Assembly: GCF_019803445.1 (NCBI RefSeq)
Contig: NZ_CP081844.1
Span: 124,001 to 188,000, forward strand
Direction of reading: 5' to 3'
From: Caenibius sp. WL
Lineage (GTDB): Bacteria; Pseudomonadota; Alphaproteobacteria; Sphingomonadales; Sphingomonadaceae
Length of the DNA: 64,000 nt
Shown: positions 26,308 to 33,637 of the stretch, piece after piece
Layout of the letters: each line of letters opens with the position of its first letter
How positions within the stretch are numbered: the stretch's first letter is position 1
Position numbers and translations under genes: made by a program
The notes under the pieces: model-generated
The model's input: only the letters and a program-made list of their open reading frames with translations
Told to the model about the DNA's origin: nothing
Databases searched by the model: none

Positions 26308-27183
26308 TTACTCGGCTGCTTCGGCCTGAACCAGCTGCGCCGATTGCGCGCCTTCGCTCCACACATCGGATTCGGCATTGGTGTCGACTTCCTCAACCCC
26401 TTTCATCCCGATATGCGCGCGGGCATCGGCCTTCGACATGCCGAGGATCGGTTCCATCTTGCGCAGGAACCACGGATCGGATTCGCGGCCCACGCGCATA
26501 CCGTTGGTGATATGCCGCGACATCGCGGGCCAGGTCGATGGATAATGGATGATCGTGCGCATCAGCGTGGGCAATGCCATCACCGCCAGCAGCGTGCTGA
26601 GTTCACCTGCCAGTTCCGGATCGTCGAAATAGGCGAAATAGCCTTCGATGCGCATGAACAGCGGTGTCGTTTCGCCAAGGAAATCGAAGCCCGCGCCGCC
26701 CAGAAGGTGATCGAAATCATGCGTCTGGCCGGTGCGCAGATCCCAGTAATCGAGCATGCTCTGCGGACGCCAGCCGGGATTCATTTCAATCCGCGGATCG
26801 AGCACGATCTCGAAATTGTTCGCGGTGAGGTAGTGGTAATATTCCCCGCCCGCCGTGTTCGGCCCATAAACCTTCAGATCTTCGCGGGTATAGGTCGAGA
26901 TGAACCCTTCCTCGAAGTAATCGCCCAGTTCGGTCTTGGTCTTGCACTGATCGGCCAGCATCTCGTTGATCCGCTTTTCATCGCGGATTTCGTAGAGCGC
27001 CTGAAACAGCTTCGGCAGGCCGTACGTGATCGGCATGTCGCGGCCATTCCGCCGCAGCGATTCCTGCATCACATATTCGCGGATATCCGGGTGATTGAGG
27101 AATTTGGATGAGCTGACAAGGCGGGACGATTCGGTGGGAATCTCCTGCAACCCGCGCATGAAATAGGGAATATAGTCGTCCAT
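26308..27183 (-). CDS. COQ4-like protein
   Basis: A 291-residue protein whose centre carries HDFDH followed by eleven residues and a glutamate (H155, D156, H159, E171), exactly the HDxxHx11E metal motif of COQ4, the protein that acts on C1 of the ubiquinone ring in eukaryotes. The flanking pattern (LRTGQTHDFDHLLGG) also fits. The C-terminal 40 residues are acidic and alanine-rich. It sits 105 bases downstream of an amidohydrolase gene, not beside ubiquinone genes, so a catabolic role (decarboxylation, hydroxylation or lipid binding on a quinone-like or hydrophobic substrate) is likely. RBS is weak (GGAGAGGACCCA before the ATG). Confidence 0.75.
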   Translation of the reverse strand: MDDYIPYFMRGLQEIPTESSRLVSSSKFLNHPDIREYVMQESLRRNGRDMPITYGLPKLFQALYEIRDEKRINEMLADQCKTKTELGDYFEEGFISTYTREDLKVYGPNTAGGEYYHYLTANNFEIVLDPRIEMNPGWRPQSMLDYWDLRTGQTHDFDHLLGGAGFDFLGETTPLFMRIEGYFAYFDDPELAGELSTLLAVMALPTLMRTIIHYPSTWPAMSRHITNGMRVGRESDPWFLRKMEPILGMSKADARAHIGMKGVEEVDTNAESDVWSEGAQSAQLVQAEAAE

Positions 27184-27252
27184 TGGGTCCTCTCCATTTT
27201 CGTTGTGTTCGTGATCGGGGCTTCTGTTCTGATTGTCGGCGAAGCGCCCTGA

Positions 27253-27278
27253 ACGGGGCCGGGTTCGCCCGGCCCCGT
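27253..27278. terminator. Strong hairpin between the amidohydrolase and COQ4-like genes
   Basis: Perfect 11-base stem (ACGGGGCCGGG and complement) with a TTCG tetraloop, just after the amidohydrolase stop codon. No U tract on the minus strand, so it may be a stabiliser or partial terminator within an operon. Confidence 0.5.
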
Positions 27279-27288
27279 GAGTAGTGTC

Positions 27289-29028
27289 TTATTCCGCCGC
27301 CTGCGCGTACTGGAACTCCGGCGCGGGCGCGAGGAACTGCCCCGGCCGCGTGCCGGTGGCGCCGTTGCGGTCGAACGTGGGGGTGCCGTTCACCAGCGTC
27401 AGGCGCATCGGCGCCGGATCGCGGGTGTAGCGCCAGGTGATCCCGCCCATGCCATCGGGCGCATCGAAAATCTTGCGCTCCTCGCGCCGTTCGATCTCGT
27501 CCATATGGAACACGGTGATATCCGCCGGATTGCCCACGGCCAGAACGCCGCGGCCCTGCAGGTTGAAATGCTCGGCCAGCTTGCCCGTCTGCACGTGCAC
27601 GGCTTCCTCGATCGTGATCTTGCCCTGCCGGACATAGTACGTGAAGTAGAGCATGTTTTCGCCCGGGCCGCAGAACATCTGCGCATGGGCCCCGGCATCC
27701 GACACGTTGCCGACCGACTTGGGATCGCGGATCAGTTCCAGGATCACTTCCTCGTTCATCGGGAACGGCGCCATGTGGACGGTGGATTTCACGCCGTTGC
27801 GCAGAATCCAGTCGGCCATCGCGTCCGAGCGATGCTCGATCCCGGTCATCTTCATGTAATCGACCAGCGTGAGATTCATCGGGCCCACGCCGTTGTCCGA
27901 ATTGCGCAGCAACAGGCGGTCGGGATTGTTCATCGGGGCATGGGCCCAGGCCTTGGTGTCCCAGCTTTCGCGGGCACGCGCGCGCCAGTCCGGATCAGCG
28001 AGCAGGCGTTCCTTCTCTTCCCAACTGTCGGCGGTGACAACTTCGTGCCACACGAAATCGCCCGACTGGGCGAAGATCAGCGACTTGGTAAGCGAGAGCG
28101 TGTTGGTGGGCGAGACATGGGTGTAAGCCGTCCAGAAGTCGCGGCCTTCGGCCTTGAGCTTCTCGTGCTGCTGCTTGAGATCGTCCAGAATCGTCTTCTG
28201 GAATTCCAGCGTCGGCAATCCGCCCCACTGGATGCGGACATCGAGGCCCTGGGACAGCCGGTCGAAACGTTCCAGCGCCGCCGGGCAGGTCAGCCGGATG
28301 AAGGTGTCCATCACGATCTGGCACACCGTGCCTGGATGACGGGCGAGCACTTCGAGCAGCGCGCGGTATTCCTTGTCCTCGGCCGCGAACGTCGGCACCG
28401 GGCGTTCGTCGCCGTCATAGTCGAGCTGGTTCGTCGACAGGCCCATCGCACCCGCCTTGCACGCATCGTCGAGCAGTTCGCACATCCGCGCGATTTCCTC
28501 GTCCGTCGCGGCGCGCGTCCATCCGTCCATGCCCATCACCGCCAGGCGAATGGCAATATGGCCGACAAATGCCGCATAGTTCAGCGGCAACTTGACCTTG
28601 GAAGTCATCGACGCCTTGTATTCGGACCACTTGCGCCAGTCCCACGGCAGTTCGTTGACGAAAGCTTCCTTGTCGATATCCTCGAAGAAGGCGAAAATGC
28701 CGACGATTTCATCGCGCACGTTCATGTCGTCGGAAATCGGGGCCGGCGAAAAACCGCAATTGCCCATGACAATCGTCGTCGCGCCGTAGCCCGGCAGGGG
28801 ATTGAGATCGTCCTGCCACCACATCGTGGCGTCGAAATGGGTGTGCGGCTCGATAAAGCCGGGGGTGACATAGCACCCAGCGGCATCGACCACTTCCTCG
28901 CCCGGCCGCGCGGCGAGATCGGCCCCGATCTCCACCACCCGATCGCCCGACACGCGCACATCCGCCGCATAGGCGGGGGCCAGCGTGCCATCCACGACCG
29001 TCCCGCCCTTGATCAAAATTTCAGCCAT
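27289..29028 (-). CDS. N-acyl-D-amino-acid deacylase-like amidohydrolase (third paralogue)
   Basis: A 579-residue protein of the same family as the genes at 1-312 and 21181-22884. H62, H64 (EPHTHFDA) and C91 (GNCG) occupy the same positions. Other conserved parts are LSTNQLDYDGDERPVPTF, AYTHVSPTNT and the VSDAGAHAQMFC loop with the catalytic aspartate. It differs most in PGFIEPHTHFD and has a tryptophan-rich segment in place of the loop of the other two, so it probably has a distinct substrate. Start 29028 has a GGAGGAG ribosome site; an open frame continues to 29088 without support. Possibly co-transcribed with the COQ4-like gene. Confidence 0.88.
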   Translation of the reverse strand: MAEILIKGGTVVDGTLAPAYAADVRVSGDRVVEIGADLAARPGEEVVDAAGCYVTPGFIEPHTHFDATMWWQDDLNPLPGYGATTIVMGNCGFSPAPISDDMNVRDEIVGIFAFFEDIDKEAFVNELPWDWRKWSEYKASMTSKVKLPLNYAAFVGHIAIRLAVMGMDGWTRAATDEEIARMCELLDDACKAGAMGLSTNQLDYDGDERPVPTFAAEDKEYRALLEVLARHPGTVCQIVMDTFIRLTCPAALERFDRLSQGLDVRIQWGGLPTLEFQKTILDDLKQQHEKLKAEGRDFWTAYTHVSPTNTLSLTKSLIFAQSGDFVWHEVVTADSWEEKERLLADPDWRARARESWDTKAWAHAPMNNPDRLLLRNSDNGVGPMNLTLVDYMKMTGIEHRSDAMADWILRNGVKSTVHMAPFPMNEEVILELIRDPKSVGNVSDAGAHAQMFCGPGENMLYFTYYVRQGKITIEEAVHVQTGKLAEHFNLQGRGVLAVGNPADITVFHMDEIERREERKIFDAPDGMGGITWRYTRDPAPMRLTLVNGTPTFDRNGATGTRPGQFLAPAPEFQYAQAAE

Positions 29029-29385
29029 CTTCTCTCCTCCGTATTGTCTTGTCCGATTGGAGCTCTCGAATTTGTAGATACCATACATTAATTCGCTTTG
29101 TCACGGCTAAAGCGCATCTCCGCGCGCATGAAAAAAGGCGCGGTGAAACACCGCGCCCTTGTCAGGTGCTGCCTGCTCGCATCCCGCTTGCATCGGCCGG
29201 GGGCTGCCTCTCCGCCCCGGACGCAAACGACGATTGAAACGAAGTTTCTATATTACAATCTCTTAACCAGCAACAATTGTGCATTCACCTTGTAAAACAC
29301 CGGTATTGAATACCGTTCCGGGGTGGATTGACGCGGCCGGAACCAATCCACGATAAGCCACCGCACACCATTGGGAGGAACAGGC
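29029..29385. other. Divergent intergenic region containing a leftward terminator and possible small RNA
   Basis: 357 bases, AT-richer in the middle (29225-29300). It holds the promoters of the leftward amidohydrolase and the rightward SDR. A full intrinsic terminator faces left at 29131-29157. On the minus strand TTGCTG (29275-29270) lies near AATATAG-type sequence at about 29256-29250, a weak promoter; a transcript of roughly 110-120 bases could run from there to the terminator. The interval also has GAAAC/GTTTC and GGGGC/GCCCC complementary arms. Confidence 0.35.
29131..29157 (-). terminator. Leftward intrinsic terminator upstream of the amidohydrolase gene
   Basis: Minus strand: GGCGCGGTG, loop TTT, CACCGCGCC, then six T. 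A 9-base GC stem plus U tract is a classic rho-independent terminator, yet it lies 103 bases upstream of the leftward start codon, and no leftward gene precedes it. Confidence 0.65.
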
Positions 29386-30207
29386 ATGAGCAGGCTGGAT
29401 GGCCGGGTGGCCCTGGTCGCAGGGGCGAGCCGGGGTATGGGGCAAGGCTGCGCCATCGAACTCGGCGCGGCGGGGGCTTTCGTCTATCTGCTGGGCCGCA
29501 CCACGGGCAGCCCCGGCGATGGCCGCACCGATACGCTGGCCCATACGCTGGAAACCATCCAAGCCTTGGGCGGAGCAGGAAAAGCCATCGCCTGCGATTG
29601 CGCCGACCCGCAGCAACTGGCTGCTGCGATTGCGGAGATCGAGCGGGAGTGGGGGCGGCTGGATGTGATCGTCAACAGCGTCTTTTCCACTCCGACTTTC
29701 CCCGGCATGATCGGCAAACGGATTTGGGAAGTTCCGGACGACCTGTGGCACAGCGTGGTGGAAGTGCCCGGGCGGGCCGCCTATTTCACCATCGCGCATG
29801 CTGCACGACTGATGATGCGATCGGCCAGCGCCGCCGTGCCGGGGCTGATCGTCAACATTTCCGGGCGCGGGGCCCTGCGTTACCGCTACAACACGGCCTA
29901 TGGCATCGGCAAAGCGGCCATTGCCCGCCTGAGTCACGACACCGCACTCGAACTGGAACCGCATCACGTGGCGGTGATGGCGGTTTGGCCCAACGGATAT
30001 GCCGCCGATCCGAGCAAGCCGGAAACGCCGCGCTATACCGGGCGGGCCGTGGTGGCGCTGGCGGCCGATCCGCACGTGATGGCTCGCAGCGGCACCCATA
30101 TGTGGTCAGCCGAAGCAGGCGCGACATACGGCTTCACCGACGAATTCGGCCACAGCCACGAAGTCAGCACGCTGACCGACCAGTACAGCCTCGAACACGA
30201 AGCCTGA
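29386..30207 (+). CDS. Short-chain dehydrogenase/reductase
   Basis: A 273-residue NAD(P)-dependent SDR. The nucleotide-binding motif GASRGMGQG is at residues 13-21, and the active site has NISGRG followed by YGIGKAA (Tyr-x3-Lys). The C-terminal part has an aspartate/glutamate-rich tail ending in a DQYSLEHEA segment. Start 29386 has GGGAGGA six bases before it; the TTG five codons earlier is unsupported. Divergent from the amidohydrolase gene; the substrate is unknown. Confidence 0.88.
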   Translation: MSRLDGRVALVAGASRGMGQGCAIELGAAGAFVYLLGRTTGSPGDGRTDTLAHTLETIQALGGAGKAIACDCADPQQLAAAIAEIEREWGRLDVIVNSVFSTPTFPGMIGKRIWEVPDDLWHSVVEVPGRAAYFTIAHAARLMMRSASAAVPGLIVNISGRGALRYRYNTAYGIGKAAIARLSHDTALELEPHHVAVMAVWPNGYAADPSKPETPRYTGRAVVALAADPHVMARSGTHMWSAEAGATYGFTDEFGHSHEVSTLTDQYSLEHEA

Positions 30208-30267
30208 GCATGACCTCCTGAAAGGGGTGAGGAGTGGCGGCTGGCGGCGGCGAAGCAGCCATCGCAA

Positions 30268-30441
30268 TCAATCCCCGCGCGCATCGTTCCGAACGCCTTC
30301 CTGCTCCCGGTCGGCGTAGAGCTTCTGCAACGGTGTCAGGCGATCGCCGAGTTCTTCGCGCAGGTGCACGGCCAGGCGATAGGCAAGTTCCCGAATAGCA
30401 TCGTCCGTCAACCCCAACCGGCTTTTCGCATCATCGGCCAT
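30268..30441 (-). CDS. Small hypothetical protein (57 residues)
   Basis: An open frame of 57 codons from ATG 30441 to TGA 30268, with GGGGG six bases upstream of the start. The peptide is charged and helical (LTDDAIRELAYRLAVHLREELGD), with heptad-like leucines and a hydrophilic tail. It is divergent from the XRE gene at 30514 and shares its upstream region, which hints at a functional pair such as regulator and partner. I do not recognise a family. Confidence 0.5.
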   Translation of the reverse strand: MADDAKSRLGLTDDAIRELAYRLAVHLREELGDRLTPLQKLYADREQEGVRNDARGD

Positions 30442-30473
30442 GTGTTTACCCCCAATGGCAATGGCACATAGTA

Positions 30474-30506
30474 ATATGCAAAAAATGCATATGCAATCTC
30501 TGCATG
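30474..30506. promoter_or_regulatory. Candidate operator between the 57-residue gene and the XRE gene
   Basis: AT-rich stretch with the direct repeat ATATGCAA at 30474-30481 and 30489-30496 (15 bases apart), the perfect palindrome TGCATATGCA at 30486-30495, and a further TGCAT at 30501. Four TGCA units in about 30 bases suggest helical-phase binding by a small XRE protein. Confidence 0.45.
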
Positions 30507-30513
30507 TACTTCA

Positions 30514-30765
30514 ATGGGAATGTCGAAATCGGCTTTCTCAAAAACCCACGCGGTTCTCGTCCAGACGCTTATCGACGCGCGGCGGGAAAAAGGCATATTG
30601 CAAGCCGATCTCGCCCGGCGCCTGGGCAAAGATCAAAGCTTTATCAGCCGGATAGAAGGGGGGCAGCGGCGGGTGGATATGGTCGAATTCCTCGAATACG
30701 CCGAAGCATTGGGAATCGAGCCGCGGCAGTTGTTCACCGCTTTCATGGATGCGCTGCAACGCTGA
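30514..30765 (+). CDS. Small XRE-family DNA-binding protein
   Basis: An 83-residue protein that is almost only an XRE/Cro helix-turn-helix (about residues 16-70: LIDARREKGILQADLARRLGKDQSFISRIE-type pattern). It probably represses its own promoter and that of the divergent small gene. Two starts are possible, 30514 and 30520; neither has a strong ribosome site, though GGGA precedes the second. No toxin-like gene adjoins it on the same strand. Confidence 0.75.
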   Translation: MGMSKSAFSKTHAVLVQTLIDARREKGILQADLARRLGKDQSFISRIEGGQRRVDMVEFLEYAEALGIEPRQLFTAFMDALQR

Positions 30766-30807
30766 AGCAGCGCCGCATGCGAGGTCGCACTCGCAAGCAA
30801 AAAGAAA

Positions 30808-30835
30808 CCCGGCCACCCTTCGAAGGCTGACCGGG
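30808..30835 (-). terminator. Intrinsic terminator after the Rieske oxygenase gene
   Basis: CCCGG / CCGGG outer arms and CCTT / AAGG inner arms with two mismatches; on the minus strand it is followed by TTTCTTTTTGCTT. It lies 42 bases past the stop of the leftward Rieske gene. Confidence 0.55.
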
Positions 30836-30876
30836 TCGATATGTTCCTGTCTATCGTTCTGTTTTCAAACAGGTGC

Positions 30877-32070
30877 CTATTCGGCGGCCTGCCGCAGCTT
30901 CTTGCCTCTTTCCGCCGCCAACGCGGCTTCGACATCGTGGCCGATCAGGCGGTCGTAATTGCGATGCATGCGCGAAACGTTCTGTTCGCGGCGCCCGAAG
31001 ATGAGCGTTGGCACCGCGCCCCCTTCCATCATGACCTGCGAATTGGACTGGGCTTTCATATCCTCATCCATCGCGACCTGGATCAGCATGTCGGCGACAT
31101 AGTCATCCCGCTGGCGTTCTTCCTCGGTCGGCGTGTGGCCCCAGCCATAAACGCGGAAGATGTAATCGCATTCGCCGGGCTCATTGCCCGGATCGCTGCG
31201 CTGGAAGAAACCGATCATTTCGCCCACACCGACCACGGTGTTGGGGAAAATCGCGTTGGTGGTCGAGAAATTGCAATATTCCGGCCACTGGTCTTCCGGC
31301 AGGTCCTTCAATTCCTTGATCGAAGGCTGAGTGGTGATCAGCGTGTGATGCAGCCCGCAATCGAGATGGAGAAATTGCGGCAGCGTCATCGGGCCGACCG
31401 TGTTGGGATGGAGGAACGGCACGTGATAGCCTTCCACACCGCCATCGACCGCGTGCTTCCAGTTGATCCGCGCCTTGGTGCGGAATTCCTTGATGAACCG
31501 CAGGTTCTCATAATGATAACCGGCGATCACATCCTTCATCGGACCCATGAATTCGTCGAAATCGAGTTCGCCATCGGGCTGCGGATGGATGAGGATCAGC
31601 CCCACTTCCTCATGCACCGGCAGAGCGATCAGGCCGCGATCTTCCAGCAATCCGTCGAAAGCGTCACGGCTCGGCACCCCGATCAGATCGCCATGTGAAT
31701 TGAACGTCCAGGCATGATAGGGGCACGTGAAGGTATGGCCATGGCCGCAACCTTCGGCCAGTTGCACCCCGCGATGGCGGCAGGCATTGAGGAACGCGCG
31801 CGCCTTGCCATCCTTGCCGCGAGTCAGCAGGATCGGCTTGCCCGCCAGTTCGGTGGCGTAATAGTCACCGTTCTTGGGAATGTCCGCGGTGTAGGCGATC
31901 ACTTGCGGGCGGTTGTGGAAGAACTCTTCCTTTTCCTTCAGGAAACGTTCCTTGTCGGTGAAGCGACCGATATCCGCTTCCCAAGCCGGCTCGTCCCCGT
32001 ATTCGGTTTCGTTCCGGTCGATCATTTCCAGCAATTGCTTCGCGATCGCGATGCGCTGCGCACGTTCCAT
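30877..32070 (-). CDS. Rieske non-haem iron oxygenase, large subunit
   Basis: A 397-residue aromatic-ring-hydroxylating-type oxygenase alpha subunit. The Rieske cluster ligands are C97 and H99 (CRHRG) and C116 and H119 (CPYHAW), with normal spacing. The mononuclear iron site is E213, H216 and H221 (GVEGYHVPFLHP). It would hydroxylate or demethylate a ring or side chain using electrons from a ferredoxin and reductase not encoded here. No beta-subunit gene adjoins, so it is likely the alpha-only type (vanillate demethylase or carnitine-oxygenase-like). GAGGAG lies close before the ATG. An inverted repeat TTTAGG/CCTAAA lies 87 bases upstream. Confidence 0.88.
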   Translation of the reverse strand: MERAQRIAIAKQLLEMIDRNETEYGDEPAWEADIGRFTDKERFLKEKEEFFHNRPQVIAYTADIPKNGDYYATELAGKPILLTRGKDGKARAFLNACRHRGVQLAEGCGHGHTFTCPYHAWTFNSHGDLIGVPSRDAFDGLLEDRGLIALPVHEEVGLILIHPQPDGELDFDEFMGPMKDVIAGYHYENLRFIKEFRTKARINWKHAVDGGVEGYHVPFLHPNTVGPMTLPQFLHLDCGLHHTLITTQPSIKELKDLPEDQWPEYCNFSTTNAIFPNTVVGVGEMIGFFQRSDPGNEPGECDYIFRVYGWGHTPTEEERQRDDYVADMLIQVAMDEDMKAQSNSQVMMEGGAVPTLIFGRREQNVSRMHRNYDRLIGHDVEAALAAERGKKLRQAAE

Positions 32071-32156
32071 GGCATCCTCTCCTCAGGGCGGCACGATTCT
32101 TATGGCGCCTGCCTCTGCGTGCCATCTATCTCGCCATCCCGCGGCGCGGTCAATAG

Positions 32157-32169
32157 TTTAGGCCCTAAA
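32157..32169. promoter_or_regulatory. Candidate operator upstream of the Rieske oxygenase gene
   Basis: TTTAGG and CCTAAA arms around a single C, in an AT-rich segment 87-99 bases upstream of the Rieske start codon. The binding protein is unknown; the neighbouring Lrp-type regulators are candidates. Confidence 0.3.
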
Positions 32170-32319
32170 TAAATTCGAAAAGCGCAAAAATCCGGGCCTT
32201 TCAGCGGGATCGACAAACAGCGAGGAGGACCCTTTCCCGGGTGCTGGCAAGGCAGAACCGCGATACAGGCACATATTTAGGCACGAATCAGGCTACAGGG
32301 TCGTGCGGCGGGAGCCCGG

Positions 32320-32784
32320 CTAGTCGACAATGGCGCACTTGCCATAAAGGTGCTTCCGCATGCCATAACCCAAAGTCCAGCGAATCTCTCCGATGCCCGG
32401 AATATTGCGGACTTTCTCATGAATGAAACGGGCCAGATCGCCGGAATCGCCCGCAAGCGTGATGGCCAGCACATCCGCCCGCCCCAGCATGGTCGAAACG
32501 AACGTGATTTCCGGTATCGCCTTCAAAGCGGCAACCACGTCCTGCGTCGCCTCCCGCGAGGCGAGATCGATCCACAGAAACGCGGGGAAGCGATCGTGCA
32601 GCGCCGCATTGGTGATCACCGCCATGCGCACCGCACCCGCATCGTGCAAGCGTTTGACCCGCGTCCGCACCGCGCCTTCCGAAACATCCAGTTCGCGCGC
32701 AATCTGCCGCATGCTGGTGCGCGCATCCTCGCCCAGGCGGGCGATGATCCGGCGATCGAGATCGTCAAGGTGGATCGGCTTCAT
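32320..32784 (-). CDS. Lrp/AsnC-family regulator (second of a tandem pair)
   Basis: A 154-residue protein with an N-terminal winged helix (LDDLDRRIIARLGEDARTSMRQIARELDVSEGAVRTRVKRL-type pattern) and a C-terminal RAM/ASNC effector domain. Such proteins form dimers to octamers and sense amino acids or related acids. The ATG at 32784 overlaps the TGA of the other Lrp gene by 4 bases, so the two are co-translated, suggesting a mixed oligomer. An open frame five codons longer is not supported. Confidence 0.88.
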   Translation of the reverse strand: MKPIHLDDLDRRIIARLGEDARTSMRQIARELDVSEGAVRTRVKRLHDAGAVRMAVITNAALHDRFPAFLWIDLASREATQDVVAALKAIPEITFVSTMLGRADVLAITLAGDSGDLARFIHEKVRNIPGIGEIRWTLGYGMRKHLYGKCAIVD

Positions 32785-33242
32785 GTGAACGGCACCCACT
32801 GGTATTCGTGCTTGGAAATGCGGGTGGCAATGCCGGGGGCCATCGCCATGATCCCCTCGATCCGCCCGATCCTGTCCTCCAGCACGGCGGTCAGTTCGCC
32901 AAGGCTGCGCGCCAGAACCTGGATTTCGAGATCGTATTCACCCGCGACGAGGATCACGATCTGCACCTCCTCGATCAGCGCGATATCGTCAGCCACATCT
33001 TCGGGCGGGCGGCCTTTGACCTTGATCCCGACGGCCGCGAGGAAATCGTACCCGTCCGCCGCGAGATCAAGCATGAGCACGACCTTGGCGAGCTTTTCCT
33101 CATCCAGCCGCCGCAGATGGCGCGCGACGCTACGTTCCGAAACGCCAATCCGGCGCGCCAGTTCGAGATTCGACATCAGGCCATCAGCGCGCAAAAGCGC
33201 GATAATCTGTTCATCGATTGGCGTGAGTTTCGCCTCGCTCAT
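32781..33242 (-). CDS. Lrp/AsnC-family regulator (first of a tandem pair)
   Basis: A 153-residue Lrp/AsnC protein: helix-turn-helix at about residues 8-50 (LLRADGLMSNLELARRIGVSERSVARHL-type pattern) and a RAM domain behind it with VAGEYDLEIQVLA. It starts with ATG at 33242 after a GGGAGAG site. It is divergent from the aminotransferase operon across 395 bases and is the probable sensor for that operon, since the first enzyme there handles amino groups. Confidence 0.88.
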   Translation of the reverse strand: MSEAKLTPIDEQIIALLRADGLMSNLELARRIGVSERSVARHLRRLDEEKLAKVVLMLDLAADGYDFLAAVGIKVKGRPPEDVADDIALIEEVQIVILVAGEYDLEIQVLARSLGELTAVLEDRIGRIEGIMAMAPGIATRISKHEYQWVPFT

Positions 33243-33637
33243 CGCATGCTCTCTCCCTTCGTGCCATCCGTCATGCGCATAGATGCGGGAAAAGCGGATG
33301 GGGAGTCATGATTCATCATCTCACTCCGCGCCGTTCTACGCAATCCGGACAAGCGAATGCTTACCGGTGGCCCATCCAACAGATACGCGCCACCTACCAC
33401 GCTTTAAAATGCGCATTACAGACAGGAATGCACGATATTTGTCCGTATAGCGCATTTCTACTTGCCATATATCGCACGATACAGCATTTTCCCCCGCAGC
33501 GAGTCGGGCATAAGGCCCGCGGAATGGAGAGGATGCCAAGGTAACCGGGCAAGCGGCCAATCAGCGCCGGTTCCCCGCAGGCCTTGCATCCATGGTGATA
33601 GCGGCGCGCAACTGCCGCGCGGAAGGGATAGCACACG
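33243..33637. promoter_or_regulatory. Divergent control region between the Lrp pair and the aminotransferase operon
   Basis: 395 bases without a supportable gene. The AT-rich centre (33400-33490) has AAATGCGC at 33407-33414 and its complement GCGCATTT at 33450-33457, 35 bases apart, together with further ATGCA, CACGAT and GCATTTT copies. Spaced, degenerate inverted sites over some 90 bases are typical of Lrp-family wrapping. A 78-codon open frame here looks random. Confidence 0.4.

Noticed and set aside
32320-33242. Siroheme decarboxylase subunits (AsnC-like pair)
   Set aside because: Both proteins keep good HTH sequences and ordinary RAM domains, and no haem-d1 or alternative haem genes are nearby.
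33308-33544. 78-codon frame in the Lrp/aminotransferase control region
   Set aside because: No ribosome site, random-looking composition, and it covers the candidate operator sites.
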